Of a stretch of DNA of 64,000 nucleotides, positions 12,216-22,525 are shown in pieces. Position 1 is the stretch's first letter; each line of letters opens with the position of its first letter. Source of the DNA: Orobanche coerulescens (lineage: Eukaryota > Streptophyta > Magnoliopsida > Lamiales > Orobanchaceae); the NCBI GenBank assembly GCA_033398695.1, contig CM065817.1, positions 33,056,231 through 33,120,230 of the forward strand, given 5' to 3'. Below the pieces are notes generated by a model. The model searched no databases. It was not told the origin of the DNA and saw only the letters and a program-made list of their open reading frames with translations. The position numbers and the translations under genes are program-made.

Positions 12216-12569
12216 CTGATGATATGGTTAATAAAGGTCAACTCATATTCGTGGAGATATATGTATGCAACTATAAAGGGGGGGGGGGGCACACACTTTA
12301 TTCCTTTCCATCAAGAAAAAAGAACGCGAGAGATCTCGTCGAAAAAAATGTAGATTATGATGCCGCAGTGCACTCGATTTCCATTTAGAAGTTTTACCTC
12401 TTGAAAAGAATGACAGATGTAAGGCGGAAGAAAGCTCTTGACGCACGGAATGCTGCAACTGACTCTGCATTTCCATGCATGTTCTGAGCATGCTTTGCAT
12501 ATTGTTCATTCTCTGCTGAAGCCTAGCCATGTCAATCTTCAACTCATTGATCTCCTCCCACTACTGCTG

Positions 12570-12570
<1 letters not shown>

Positions 12571-12597
<27 letters not shown>
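12571..12597. repeat. (TAA)n microsatellite in intron 4
   Basis: About nine TAA units lie just upstream, in gene sense, of the acceptor of exon 5 in the RING pseudogene. Confidence 0.9.
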
Positions 12598-12600
<3 letters not shown>

Positions 12601-13028
12601 TCGACAAGTCTGTTAAATACATCCTCATACATATTCACTGGCATATAGTTTAATGCACACATGAAAACGAAATACAAAAACTTTAGCTTAAGCTTACAGT
12701 TTCAAACTGCACATTTGAGGTGTGGTGGAACCAATTTGTACCCCGAAACTCATCCCAAAGTGGCTGGGACGCAGCAAAAGGGTTGGTGATGGACTTCTTT
12801 CAAAATTTCTATCAGATACAGCCGAAGTAGGATCAATGTTGAGTTGTTCTTGGTCTTGCTCGACCCGATCGCCAGAAGCACGACGTAGCCTTTCCACATG
12901 GGACTGTAATACCTGATTTAGACTCTCACGGAAACTACGAAGAAGAAGACTAGACACACTCCTACAGCAAAACCCAAAAAATAAATAAAAAAAACTTGTT
13001 TTTCACCCGAATATCATCAATCTAGTGA

Positions 13029-13381
13029 AGTCCCTCCGTCCCATATTGTTTGTCCTGTTTCTGAGAAATTACTGAATTGGTCCGAAATGAGTGTCCGCTC
13101 ACCTAAATTAGTAACTCAAAATGACAAAATAATCATTCACTTTTTTTTAACATACCACTAAAAAAAAGTGATAGGCATATAAGCTAAGGAACCCTAACTT
13201 AAACCAAAACAATGGTCGTTGACTCCCACTTATATACCCTTCCACACTTACACGTGGAACCGATGTGGGATATTGTAACAGTAAGTTTTTTCGTTTTGGA
13301 TTACTTAGTTAGGTAATTGAACACTCATTTTGGATCAACTCAATCAGTTCGGATAAACAAAATGGGATTGAGGAAGGACGT
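13029..13381. mobile_element. Stowaway-like (Tc1/mariner) MITE in intron 3
   Basis: The left end TCCCTCCGTCCCATATTG is mirrored at the right end (about 13350-13379), which reads inward as TCCTTCCTCAATCCCATTTT. This CTCCCTCCGTCCCA terminal type is well known in plant Stowaway MITEs. The element is about 350 bp and has no ORF. The expected TA target duplication is not clean, so the edges are approximate. Confidence 0.6.
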
Positions 13382-14488
13382 ATATCTTTTGACTCAAAAG
13401 TTAATATTAGATAACGTACAGTCTGAAAAGCTCCCTCAGTTCCATATTGCGAACGTTGTCATCATCATCATCTGGTAGACATAATGTATTAGTTCTCTCT
13501 AGCTGACTGACGATAGCCTCTTCCTGATCATGGCGTGGCCAGTCCTGGCGTGATTCTTGCATCTGATCTTGCACTTCAACATTGTTATCAAATGGTTCCG
13601 GAAATGACAGATACGAGTCTTCTCTGCTACCGTCACACCTTTCATCAGTAAATGCATCATTATCTCGCTGTTCGATTATTGATTCTTGGAACTCTTCCCC
13701 TCGAGCCAAATCAACTTTAGCTTGAACCACAAAATTCGTGCCACTTGCCGGTTCATTATTTTCAATTAAATATTCACCGAAACAAACTAAGTCAGATTCA
13801 TTGCCTATAGTGATACTACTGATATCTTCACCAAGTCTACTATCAACATCTTGTTGCTGCCTTGCACTAGGATAACCACGCGACACTTCCTCCTCCCTGC
13901 ATGTGGACTCTAATTCCAAGTTTGACTGTGAACAAAACACGGAAACTTCCTCCTCCCTGCATGTGGACTCTAATTCACCATTATTTTCATCAGCCTCAGA
14001 ACTGTTCACTGAAGCGGAAGCAGAATTGTCCAATTTGGAGAGGAAACCTTCCCTATACCACCATAGACTTCATAAGAAACGTAAAGTTTTATCTTTTATC
14101 TTTCTTTTTTTTTGAGTAGGAATTACATTCTTGTTACTCAAGGTGAAGCTCAACTTAAGTTAACAACATCAATAAGAAGTCGAAGTTTATGGTTAGAGAC
14201 AGGCAATGTGTAAACTTTTCTTCGCATTCTAGAGAAGAATCATTAAGCGCATGAATACGAATTTGAATATGGCTAGCATCTTTCAACAAGGAGATTTGTG
14301 AAAAGTCTTTAAATATTACTTCGACAAATCAGTTTTTTCTCAATGCCACAAAACTACTTCAATCAAAGCCCGCCCGCATGGAGGGAAACAAATACGAAAT
14401 AAAGAAAACGATAGAAGAAAAGACAATAGAATTCAATTGTAAATCCAAGTCACTAAGTTAAAAAACTTATGCTCCAGACATGCATATG

Positions 14489-14490
<2 letters not shown>

Positions 14491-14556
<66 letters not shown>
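14491..14556. repeat. Compound (CA)n(TA)n microsatellite in intron 2
   Basis: Thirty bases of CA repeat (14491-14520) run directly into 36 bases of TA repeat (14521-14556). It is likely to be length-variable. Confidence 0.95.
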
Positions 14557-14563
<7 letters not shown>

Positions 14564-15645
14564 TAAATCAGTGACAGATACTTAACAACTGAAAATCAGC
14601 TCAATGGAAAGAACACAGAATTTTTGAAAAAGCGCCTACTAAATATTGGCCTCAAAACCTGAAACTCATCACATAAAATTACCTGAGGTCGGAAACTGTT
14701 TGCCTTTGACTCAGCAAACCAAGTTCGGTTTCAGCCTTCGAAGATGGCCTCTCGTCTAGGTCTAATTTTTCATTACGTAAGAACCTACCTCTAAGGAGCG
14801 CCTGCAAAGTAGTTTAAGATTTAGTCACCAAAACGTTCTTCTAGTTTAAGGTTTGGAAAGCAGAATTGCACTTAGTTAAGACGACTTTGTTTTATGCCAA
14901 ACAAGAAAAGAAAAGCCACCGATTTGCAATGCTAACACCCATATTATGTAAAGTAAGATGGTGTAAGAAGCAAACTTACCTTAAGAAAAGAAGAAAATTC
15001 TAGTGTGGAAATGTGTTCGATAATAAGTTATCACCTGAATGCGATTACGATGAGCAAACCCCGACACCGGCCTTTGCTCTGCCAAACCCGAAAGTTCCCT
15101 TTTTCTTTCACTCTGAGCCCTCACAAGAAGATGAAGAAGATTCTGCCTATCCCACAATCTTCTAATAGGCCATCGTCCCCCACTCTCCCTATTAGTAACC
15201 ACTAACCCTTCACGAACCTCCTCAATTTGACAACCAACTCCATCTCTAACTGAGTTGTTTAAACGAAACCCAAAAGACGGATGACCCTTAGAACCACAAT
15301 CCATCCATTCTCGAAAAACTTGTCTCACTCTTTCCCGTTCAACCTCTCCAAGTCCGTCCGGTGTAATACCGTTATCACCACCTTGATTTTCAGATTCATA
15401 AGAATGTCGAGACATATCATCACCATTTTCGCTACCTTGTGTGGCAGACTTGGGAGTACTTGAACACTCGGTGTCTGAATTATATCTAATTTGTCGCCTA
15501 TCCTTATAAGATTGACTCATTACATGTTCGTTTTCAAGCCCCCTCCACAATCGCAATAGAGCGGATGCCCGTGTGGTGGGCCTCGAGTCAACAAACAAGG
15601 ACGGCCAAAAGCCAATGATGCATTGTGCAAACCAGCAATAGCCAT

Positions 15646-16260
15646 TTTTTTTATTTCAAAAAACAAACCTCTGATGAATGTCGGCTACCTCTAACGGACC
15701 AAGCAGCTTAATCAGAAACTGTTATCAATTCACCGGAGACATGATTGGTCATCAGCCGTTGATTCTAATGGCAATTCAAAGTAAACATGTACGGCACATA
15801 TTGATCAACCAATGCCTGCATAAGATACTATATTATTGTTCATGATCTAGTACAAAGGGAAGCAAGAAAATTAATAGAATTAACTCATTTCAACCCAAAA
15901 CTGTCTTTGTTCCATGAAAACACATATCTAAGTCAAACCAAGAAAACACAGAAACTAGTACTAACTCATATCATCAACTGGTGCATAATATACATTTCGG
16001 TAACACAACAAGGAACAGACAGCTACTTAAACAAACAAGTACCATACAGTACATAATGATCAAGAAAATAAAGCAGACAAGATTTCATAATATTCCACAT
16101 ACATTACAAACAGAAAAAGAAAAAAAAATGAGAAATTAATATTATACCTTTCTGGAATTATTATTCAACCAAGTTCTTCAAACAAATGCCACAATTTGAA
16201 TAATAGCGTGGCAGAGACTTAGTTTAGAGAAGAAAATGAAGAGAGGGAGAGAGACGAGGT
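15646..16260 (-). promoter_or_regulatory. Probable 5' UTR exons and promoter-proximal DNA of the RING gene
   Basis: Upstream of the ATG at 15645 a plausible acceptor (TTATGCAG, exon base at 15815) and a donor (CCAGAAAG before GTATAA, near 16148) suggest a 5' UTR intron of about 335 bp. That would leave a second UTR exon from about 16149 towards 16250, rich in CTCTCT on the gene strand. This is inferred from splice signals only, and no transcript evidence is available here. Confidence 0.45.
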
Positions 16261-16400
16261 GGGATATCAGAATATTAAATTGCAACTGCGAAAAATTAGG
16301 AAGGTGGAGGGGACAAGACCCCCGGCGCTAATTAATACTGCACATTTTCGCTGCGGAAATTTTGCCGTATGCTCGCAAGCCGCAACTCTGACGTCTCCTT

Positions 16401-16989
16401 TAGACCCGGCAATTTATCACACGACACGAAAATACGATACGAAAACGACACGAAAATTTAATGTTTGAATTTGCATTTTAAGTACACGACACGAAAATAC
16501 ACGAACACGAAAGTACACGACCGAGATTTAGTGTTGGGTTTGTGTTTACCCTTTGGGTACACGACACGACACGAGGTACACGAAATAAATAAATAAATAA
16601 ATAAGTAAATATAATATTTTATATTTAATTTAATAAAAATATATATTTTATGAATTCTGTTTATACTAAACTTTAAAATTTGAAAATATAATGTGAACTT
16701 TCATAAATTTCGTATAAACATTCGTGTTTTCGTTGTCATTAGTTTCATTTCGTCTACTAAAACCTATACGAATAATATTATAATATTAAAATTATTATTT
16801 TTTATAACAGTTATTTTATATTATGTGCCTCACACGAAAACACGACACGAAACGACACGAATTTGCGCGGTACATGACACGACATGACACGAATTCACTT
16901 AGTGTCGTGTATGGGTTTGGACTTTTGGTACACGAAACACGAAAGCACACGACACGAAAATACACGATACGAACGAATTGACATGTCTA
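16401..16989. mobile_element. hAT-type MITE with perfect 8-bp target duplication
   Basis: The element is 589 bp. It is flanked on both sides by GTCTCCTT (16393-16400 and 16990-16997). Ends are TAGACCCGGCAATTTATC on the left and, read inward from the right, TAGACATGTCAATTCGT. The interior is full of CACGACACGAAA words in both orientations and has no transposase. The 8-bp duplication and TAGAC termini fit the hAT superfamily. It lies about 150 bp upstream of the presumed start of the RING gene. Confidence 0.88.
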
Positions 16990-17038
16990 GTCTCCTTTTC
17001 TTCTCTTTCTTTTTCTCTTTTTTTTTTCCTCGTATACC

Positions 17039-17830
17039 CGTGAAAACTTAGTGGAAATATCTTGTTTTGCCCTTTGGCATATAGTAATATTCTTTTCTGC
17101 CTCAAGTTTAATAACAATTCTTTTGATACTTAAATTGTCGAAATTGACCTTTACTCGAATAAAATTCGAGTCATATATTATAATTTCGAGTAACATAGTT
17201 TCGAGTCAACTTCAAAAAAAACAATATTGAGGAAGGTTGAAAATATGGGTTACCGAATTCCGAAAATTCTGGTTACACGAGTCCAATTCGTGTCACCCGA
17301 ATACAATTCGTGTCACACGAATTTTGTTGCCCGAAATTTTGAGTAAAAAAGCATGTTCCCCGAATGTGGTAGAAAGAAAAAAAAAATATGTGATGCCATG
17401 TTACCCGAATGTGGCAGAAAGGAAAAAAAAAACATGTGAGTTACCCGAATGTGGCAGAAAGGAAAAAAAAAATGTGTGCAAGCATGTTACCCGAAAGAAA
17501 AATGGAGAGAAAAAAAAGGCCATGTCACCCGAATTGCTGGCAGGAAGGAAAAAAAAGGAAAAAAAAATATATATTACCCGAATTGATGTGCATGTGATTC
17601 GAGTTACTCGAATTTCTAATTCGGGTAACACGAACTCAAATTCGAGTTACTCAATATTGTATTTTTTGAAGTTGACTCGAATTTATGTTACTCGAAATTA
17701 TAATAAATGACTCGAATTTATTCGAATAAAGGTCAATTTCAATAATTTAAGTATCAAAAAAATTGTTACTAAATTTAAGACAAAAAAAAATATTATTATA
17801 TGTAAAAGAGCAAAATAAGTTTTCAACTTA
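17039..17830. mobile_element. Long-inverted-repeat, non-autonomous DNA element (MULE or foldback-like)
   Basis: Two arms of about 190 bp, 17041-17230 and 17651-17830, are inverted copies of each other. Examples are AAATTGACCTTTACTCGAAT on the left and ATTCGAATAAAGGTCAATTT on the right. The 420-bp loop holds an imperfect tandem array (about 17350-17530) of a unit with TTACCCGAATGTGGCAGAAA followed by an A run. Long arms suggest a Mutator-like or foldback element. I could not establish a target duplication. The repetitive ORFs across the loop are not credible genes. Confidence 0.65.
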
Positions 17831-17878
17831 AGTATATCTTTTTGACTCTGGACAATAAATGACCACCGCGGTAGGAAA

Positions 17879-18047
17879 AGTTAGATTAATAATAGCAATG
17901 TGTCTAAGTTTGTTAGTTTGCGGATTTTCCTAGTTATGATAGGATTATGCATGCTTGTATATATCTCTCCCTATTTAAAGGGATCATCAATGAAAATACA
18001 ATACATTTTTGTTCTATTTTATTGTCTCAGTTATTTTCACTTCAACA
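17879..18047 (+). repeat. 5' LTR of copia element B
   Basis: This 169-bp LTR ends CTTCAACA, the same length as the LTR at 8862-9030 and sharing TTTGTTAGTTT, CTATTTAAAGGGAT and CATCAATG. The canonical leading TG appears mutated to AG. The primer site follows two bases later. Confidence 0.82.
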
Positions 18048-18060
18048 CGTTATCAGCACG

Positions 18061-19570
18061 TAGCCTTCCAACTGAGAAAAAAAATTCGTCCGATTTCTGA
18101 AGATTCCAAAAAAAAAGAAAAAAAACCCGAAGAAAATCAAAATCGGAAACCCTAAGCATATTTTTGGCTGCTGTCATCATCCTCTCGATGCCGTCGCCGG
18201 GATCCAGATCCATAGCAACAACCCTCGCCGGCCACCTTCTGTAAGCCCCGCCATCGTCTTCCTCGCGAGCAACCCGCCGCTCGCACTCTACCTTCAGCTG
18301 CCGCCACATCAGATCGGCCCGTCGCGACTAAAGCTCTGTGGAACCAAACCAGTCTGAATCGCAGTCGTAGACGAACAACCTATTTGGATTCAAGCACCTC
18401 CGTTCCCGCAAAGTGCTCTGATTATGCCTGTGACACCACCCGCCCCAAGCCCCAGCGATCCAGATCGCCAGCTCCTCCGCCGAACCCTAAGTCTGCTTCA
18501 TCTTTGTCCCAGCGCTGCCGCCGCTTCGGGTCCTCAGATCCGCAGCCTCTGCTCCATATTCCGATTTGGTCTGAATCCTCTCTGCAGAGCCCACGAACCA
18601 GAAGCATCACCGTCCGGACGTCGCCCGCTTCATCGACCTCAGCCAAAAATCCGACCGCGAACCAACCTCAAAGAACCACCGCGACGCCGCTGCTCTGTGA
18701 CCCCCTATCGCGAACCACCGTTGCAGACCGCCCTAGTCATCTTCTTCATGGAATGCAACCCGCCTTCTCCTATTCCGGCCAGCCACGACTGAGACCCGTC
18801 ACCAGTTCAATTCGTGATGATGCGGCCGTGTGGAGAAAAGAATACCTTTCCTTTTACTCTTTTACATATATTTGTAATTAAATCAAGTATATTGCTTATT
18901 GCTGAAAAATACAAATTTGACCCTTTGTCTTTTTTGTCTTGCAAGTAGGTCATTCATTCATTATCTTTTGAAAATACACAATTAAGAAGGAATTTTTCAA
19001 ATGGAGAATGGACGGAGGAATACATTTTCATCCAAACAAATTGATGGTATGCCCTAAGAAAGAATAGTGTCTTTCATGCATGGTAATCTTAAACCCTATT
19101 ATTTGCAACGTGCACAATTTTATATGATTTAATTTATTTTATTGCGTATTTATTCATAAATTTGTTATATTTATGCATATTTAATCAATTAAAGCATGAT
19201 GTATTAACAACTTTAATTAAATCAAAGTAAATTGCTTAAAGCAAGTTGAATTAAAAGTAATTCACGTGAACTAATATATATTGCGGCATAAGAAACCCAG
19301 TTGATTGCATAATATGTGTATAGATATATCCTTAGGATATTATATGTCTATATCTATAAATATACATATAGTTGCATGCATATATAGATATTGCATGCAA
19401 TTAGGCTTCATATTAGTAGATTTTTAGAGGACTTATTTCTACTGCCTATATCAAATAGAACCATGATAAAGTAATATCGTTGGTAATTCTCAAATAGCAT
19501 TGAAAGTAACTTTGACCATATCTTGGTTCCTAAAAATAATAACGCTCCCATTATTGAAAATTTTATCATG
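18061..19570 (+). other. Leader of copia B, with a GC-rich segment at about 18180-18830
   Basis: The first part is GC-rich and proline/serine-coding in two overlapping plus frames (18384-18881 and 18424-18792). No domain is recognisable and the frame lacks family support, so I do not call a gene. Element A has no equivalent GC-rich block in its leader. From about 19100 onward the sequence is AT-rich and inverted-homologous to 8080-8450. Confidence 0.5.
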
Positions 19571-19574
19571 GAAA

Positions 19575-20510
19575 GTACTCATAGTAAACTGTGAAAAGTC
19601 ATTTCCCTTTTTCTTGTATCAAGATAGCTGACCCAACTCATCTCAAACTTGATATCTTGGATTCAAAAGGGCATGAGTACCATAGATGGGTCTCCTACGT
19701 CGAGACCATATTTATCACGAAAGAATATAGTGGTACGCTCCTTAACACCACAGACCAAGCATTGTCTGATAAGATAAAAGCGAGTGCATTTATGTTCCTT
19801 AGGCGACACATCGACCGCAGCTTGAGATGTGAATATCTGCAGTTGATATCCCTAAAGAACTGTGGGATGCCCTTAAGGGCCAATTTGGGAACATTCACAA
19901 ACTTTGCTCCCACAGTTGACAGTGCAGTGGAATGAAATCCGATTGCGTGATTATAAACGGATCAACGACTTCAACAAAGATATGCTCCGGCTCAAGGCAC
20001 GCCTAAGTTTCTGTGGGAAGGACATCACAGAAGATGACATGATCCAGAAAACTTTTTCCACCTTACCTACTTCCGCTCTTATACTAGCGAACCAGTATAT
20101 GCTGGAGTATGATAATAAATGCATCACTGCCTTCAGTAAACTAATCAACCTACTGCAAGTGGCTGATAGGCATAACGAAGTGTTAATGAGCAATAATGCC
20201 AAATCGGTTGGGACAAAGAAAATTCCCGAGGCCAATTATGGCAAAGTGAAGGATGGAAACTATCCCAATGAATAGGGGACTGGACATGATAGGCTTCTTG
20301 CTCAAGGTTGTGGGGTTCTTCCAATGTAATGCGAAGATTTGGTGCTCCCGGCTCACTAGCCAAAGGAACCAAAAATCACCTACCCATCCCATCGCCTCTA
20401 AGGCTCGAGTTGGCAATGAACCGTGTTATCATTGTGGAGATGCTGGACATGGTACAAGAACTGCCATGCAAGCAAGTCGCATCTCACTACAAGATATATA
20501 GAGATTCCAA
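19575..20510 (+). pseudogene. Copia B gag remnant
   Basis: Reading starts in FPFSCIKIADPTHLKLDILD and passes through a LRCEYLQL block. It then shifts frame near 19910 into TVQWNEIRLRDYKRINDFNK, LRLKARLSFCGKDITEDDMI and NLLQVADRHNEVLM. Positions 20253-20501 bring the CCHC-type knuckle CYHCGDAGHGTRT. This is the UBN2-type gag of plant copia elements, a particle-forming RNA-binding protein. At least two frameshifts divide it. It preserves the uninterrupted sequence at which a solo LTR is inserted in element A. Confidence 0.8.
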
Positions 20511-22266
20511 AGAAAGGAGAACTCACTATATGGAGGAATATGATCTAGACAAGTCCACCTATGTCAATTTCACTATCACCAATCGTCGAATTGAGTCATA
20601 CGAGCCACAGTCTATAGACTGAATCATAGTATTATGTTTACTTTCTCGTTTACATTTGGTATAGTTGCCTCAAGACGACTGTTTTGGTATTTTCTTTTCA
20701 ATAATGGTGTGATGCAACGTTGTTTCACGAACAAGATGTTAATATTGCTTACTTAGATTCTTAACTTTATTTCAAAGTACTGAATAATGCTTGAATGCTA
20801 ATGGTTCAAAGTTTCACTCTCTTCTAAGGAATGAATTGAGGAGAACTTTATGTTCTTGGAATTAAGCTTCTATTCATCGAATAAGTCGTCTGCCAAACCT
20901 CGGTAACTACGATGATTGGGTCTCCCCAACTCATCAAAGGGCGAGGTAAATGCCCAATTCTTGATGCCTAAACGACAGTCTTCTAAGTTACCGATCCTCT
21001 GTATGCACCTGAGCCCTTCGAACCTTACTTAGCTTCAATAATATATGTAGCAATAGTTTCCATGTTAAAACCCACTATGAGAATGAAATAGAGTTTCTTT
21101 TACTAATTCTAATGAATGTGGATGTAAACGCATTTTAGAAAAACTATTGAGTCGATCTATTGGATGTACCGTACTACTATTAGGTTTTCAAATCCTATGT
21201 TGTCACCAACTACGTACTTTGGGACATAGACTCGTATAGGCTTTGACACGATAGACTAGGTCATCCTGGTCGAATGTGATGATCTGTATACTAAAGAATT
21301 TGTACGAACATCATTTCTTTCGAGCGAAAAGATGAAAACAACTCAACATAAAGAACAATGTTGATGTTAATCGTGTTATGTCATCCAAAGAACCGGATGC
21401 ATATCAAATGCGCACCACTCGTTTTTCCAAAGCCTACTCATTAATCAAAGTAGGAGCGAGGCCTTCCTACGCTAAAGAAACAAAAGCAAGCATTCCATTC
21501 TTACGCTGAATATAAGGAGATTTTTTTGGACCCATCCACCTAATATGCGGACCATTTATGTACTTTATGGTTTGGTGTATGCCCCGACATGTTGGTCACA
21601 TGTTGATCTCCTGTCCACTCAAATTGCTGCAGAACTTCCAAGACAACTTATAAGGGATCACCTTCCTTATCACATCTAAAGGACTTGATGATGTTGGAGA
21701 GTTCACATCAAAAAGCACTTGATGTTTGTTGCATGATAGAGATCAATGTATAGCATCTCGTCCCATGTGCATATGCAAATGTCCTCACATAAACTGCCTT
21801 CAAAAGAATATGTGTGGTGAGTATGTCATTGGTTATGCGCACCAATTGCATATCTTTGTCTGGAATTATGCAATATTGCACGCAACTTTATTTGAATCGT
21901 TCATTCTTAAACCATCTGCTAACCAATTAGTTTATGCGTACCAGTTGGTAACTGGATTGCCTGATTTCTGTACTTTGGACCCAGACGGACTTGAGTGTCA
22001 ATTGCGCATATTTGGTTACGCATTATATGTGCCTTCTGCACTCCACAGCGCATCAGTCTTTAGAAACGATTAGGTATTCACGTTGGATAAGAATATCCAA
22101 ACGTTTATCCGCTATTTGGAACCTTCACAGTTGATCTGTTTACTGTACTATTTGCGGATTGTCACTTTAATGAGACAACCTTCCCGTCGTTAGGGGGAGG
22201 AGAGAAAACATAATTTCTCGGGGAACGACAGGAATTTTCGTGGTGTGTCCCCGAACTTCATAATGT
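20511..22266 (+). pseudogene. Copia B protease and integrase remnant, truncated
   Basis: This is homologous in inverted orientation to 5590-3860. The GAG-pre-integrase zone with a LGHPGR-like remnant is near 21250, and degenerate integrase coding runs to about 22150. An island at 21726-22073 reads as a copia integrase C-terminal fragment (HQLHIFVWNYA, ANQLVYAYQL, LECQLRIFGYALYVPSA). Stops are frequent. The coding remnant ends abruptly at 22266. Confidence 0.6.
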
Positions 22267-22430
22267 TATGCAAACCAAACCAAACCAAACCAAACATACC
22301 CAGTATATCCCGCTCAGAGCAGGGTCTGGGGAAGATAAGATGTACGCAGACCATGCCCCTACTTTTTATGGTAGGGAGGTTGTTTCCGTGAAGACCCCCA
22401 GCTTAGTGCACAGCAAATTATTGAGTGATA
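22267..22430 (-). mobile_element. SINE 3' part with (GTTTG)n tail
   Basis: On the minus strand this contains CGGAAACAACCTCCCTACC, then GTCTGCGTACATCTTATCTT, then CCCCAGACCCTGCTC and ATACTGGGTATG, and ends in four to five GTTTG units. That 3' module, ending in TTG-rich repeats, is one I associate with dispersed asterid SINEs (recalled, not searched). A tRNA-like 5' head is not recognisable, so it may be 5'-truncated. It abuts the break in copia B. Confidence 0.55.
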
Positions 22431-22525
22431 TATACAAAGAATCATATGATTCGAAAAAGCTCAAAACCATACGTGAGCCCATGGCTTAATTCACATGAGA
22501 CTTACCTAAGAGGACTATGACAATA

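Larger units (their letters stand above)
11595..15645 (-). pseudogene. RING-finger (C3HC4) E3-ligase-like gene, inactivated
   Basis: Seven coding exons can be read: 15035-15645, 14683-14801, 13420-14052, 12698-12961, 12398-12560, 12101-12215 and 11595-11712. All junctions are GT-AG and the phases agree. The order is an MAIAGLHN start, TTRASALLRLWRGLENEHVM, an ERERVRQVFREWMD block, FAHRNRIQ spliced to ALLRGRFLRNE, an acidic serine-rich middle, a helical [12 protein letters not shown] segment, and a C-terminal RING (GICCLCGDSKIDSLYR then GHMCSCSKC...GKCPMC). This matches a plant RING/U-box superfamily group that I recall as At5g04460-like. Three lesions are visible: one missing base near 15599 in exon 1, one near 12765 in exon 4, and TGA at 11709-11711 where the RING needs Cys. 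Adding back the two bases gives exactly 675 codons. If intact, it would probably transfer ubiquitin with an E2 partner. Assembly error remains possible for the two deletions. Confidence 0.85.
17879..22266 (+). mobile_element. Copia element 'B', 5' half (plus strand)
   Basis: This is the same family as A in opposite orientation: 5' LTR (17879-18047), primer site TTATCAGCACG (18050-18060), leader, gag (about 19575-20510) and GAG-pre-integrase/integrase (to 22266). It stops at TCATAATGTTA, immediately before a SINE tail. The RT half resumes at 62306 after 40 kb of later insertions, with roughly 200 bp missing by comparison with A. It is heavily decayed by stops. Its 3' LTR should lie several hundred bases beyond the window, judging from A. 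Confidence 0.85.

Noticed and set aside
12006..12353. 115-codon plus-strand ORF over the RING gene
   Set aside because: It is antisense to exon 6 and introns of the RING pseudogene and spans an hAT-like fragment.
17237..17710. 157-codon plus-strand ORF with lysine runs
   Set aside because: It is created by the tandem A-rich units and inverted arms of the foldback element.
18384..18881. 165-codon plus-strand ORF in the leader of copia B
   Set aside because: It is low-complexity Pro/Ser/Arg coding caused by GC-rich sequence, overlaps a second open frame and has no domain. I treat it as leader DNA.
19695..19913. Minus-strand ORF over the copia B gag
   Set aside because: It is the antisense shadow of a recognised gag remnant.
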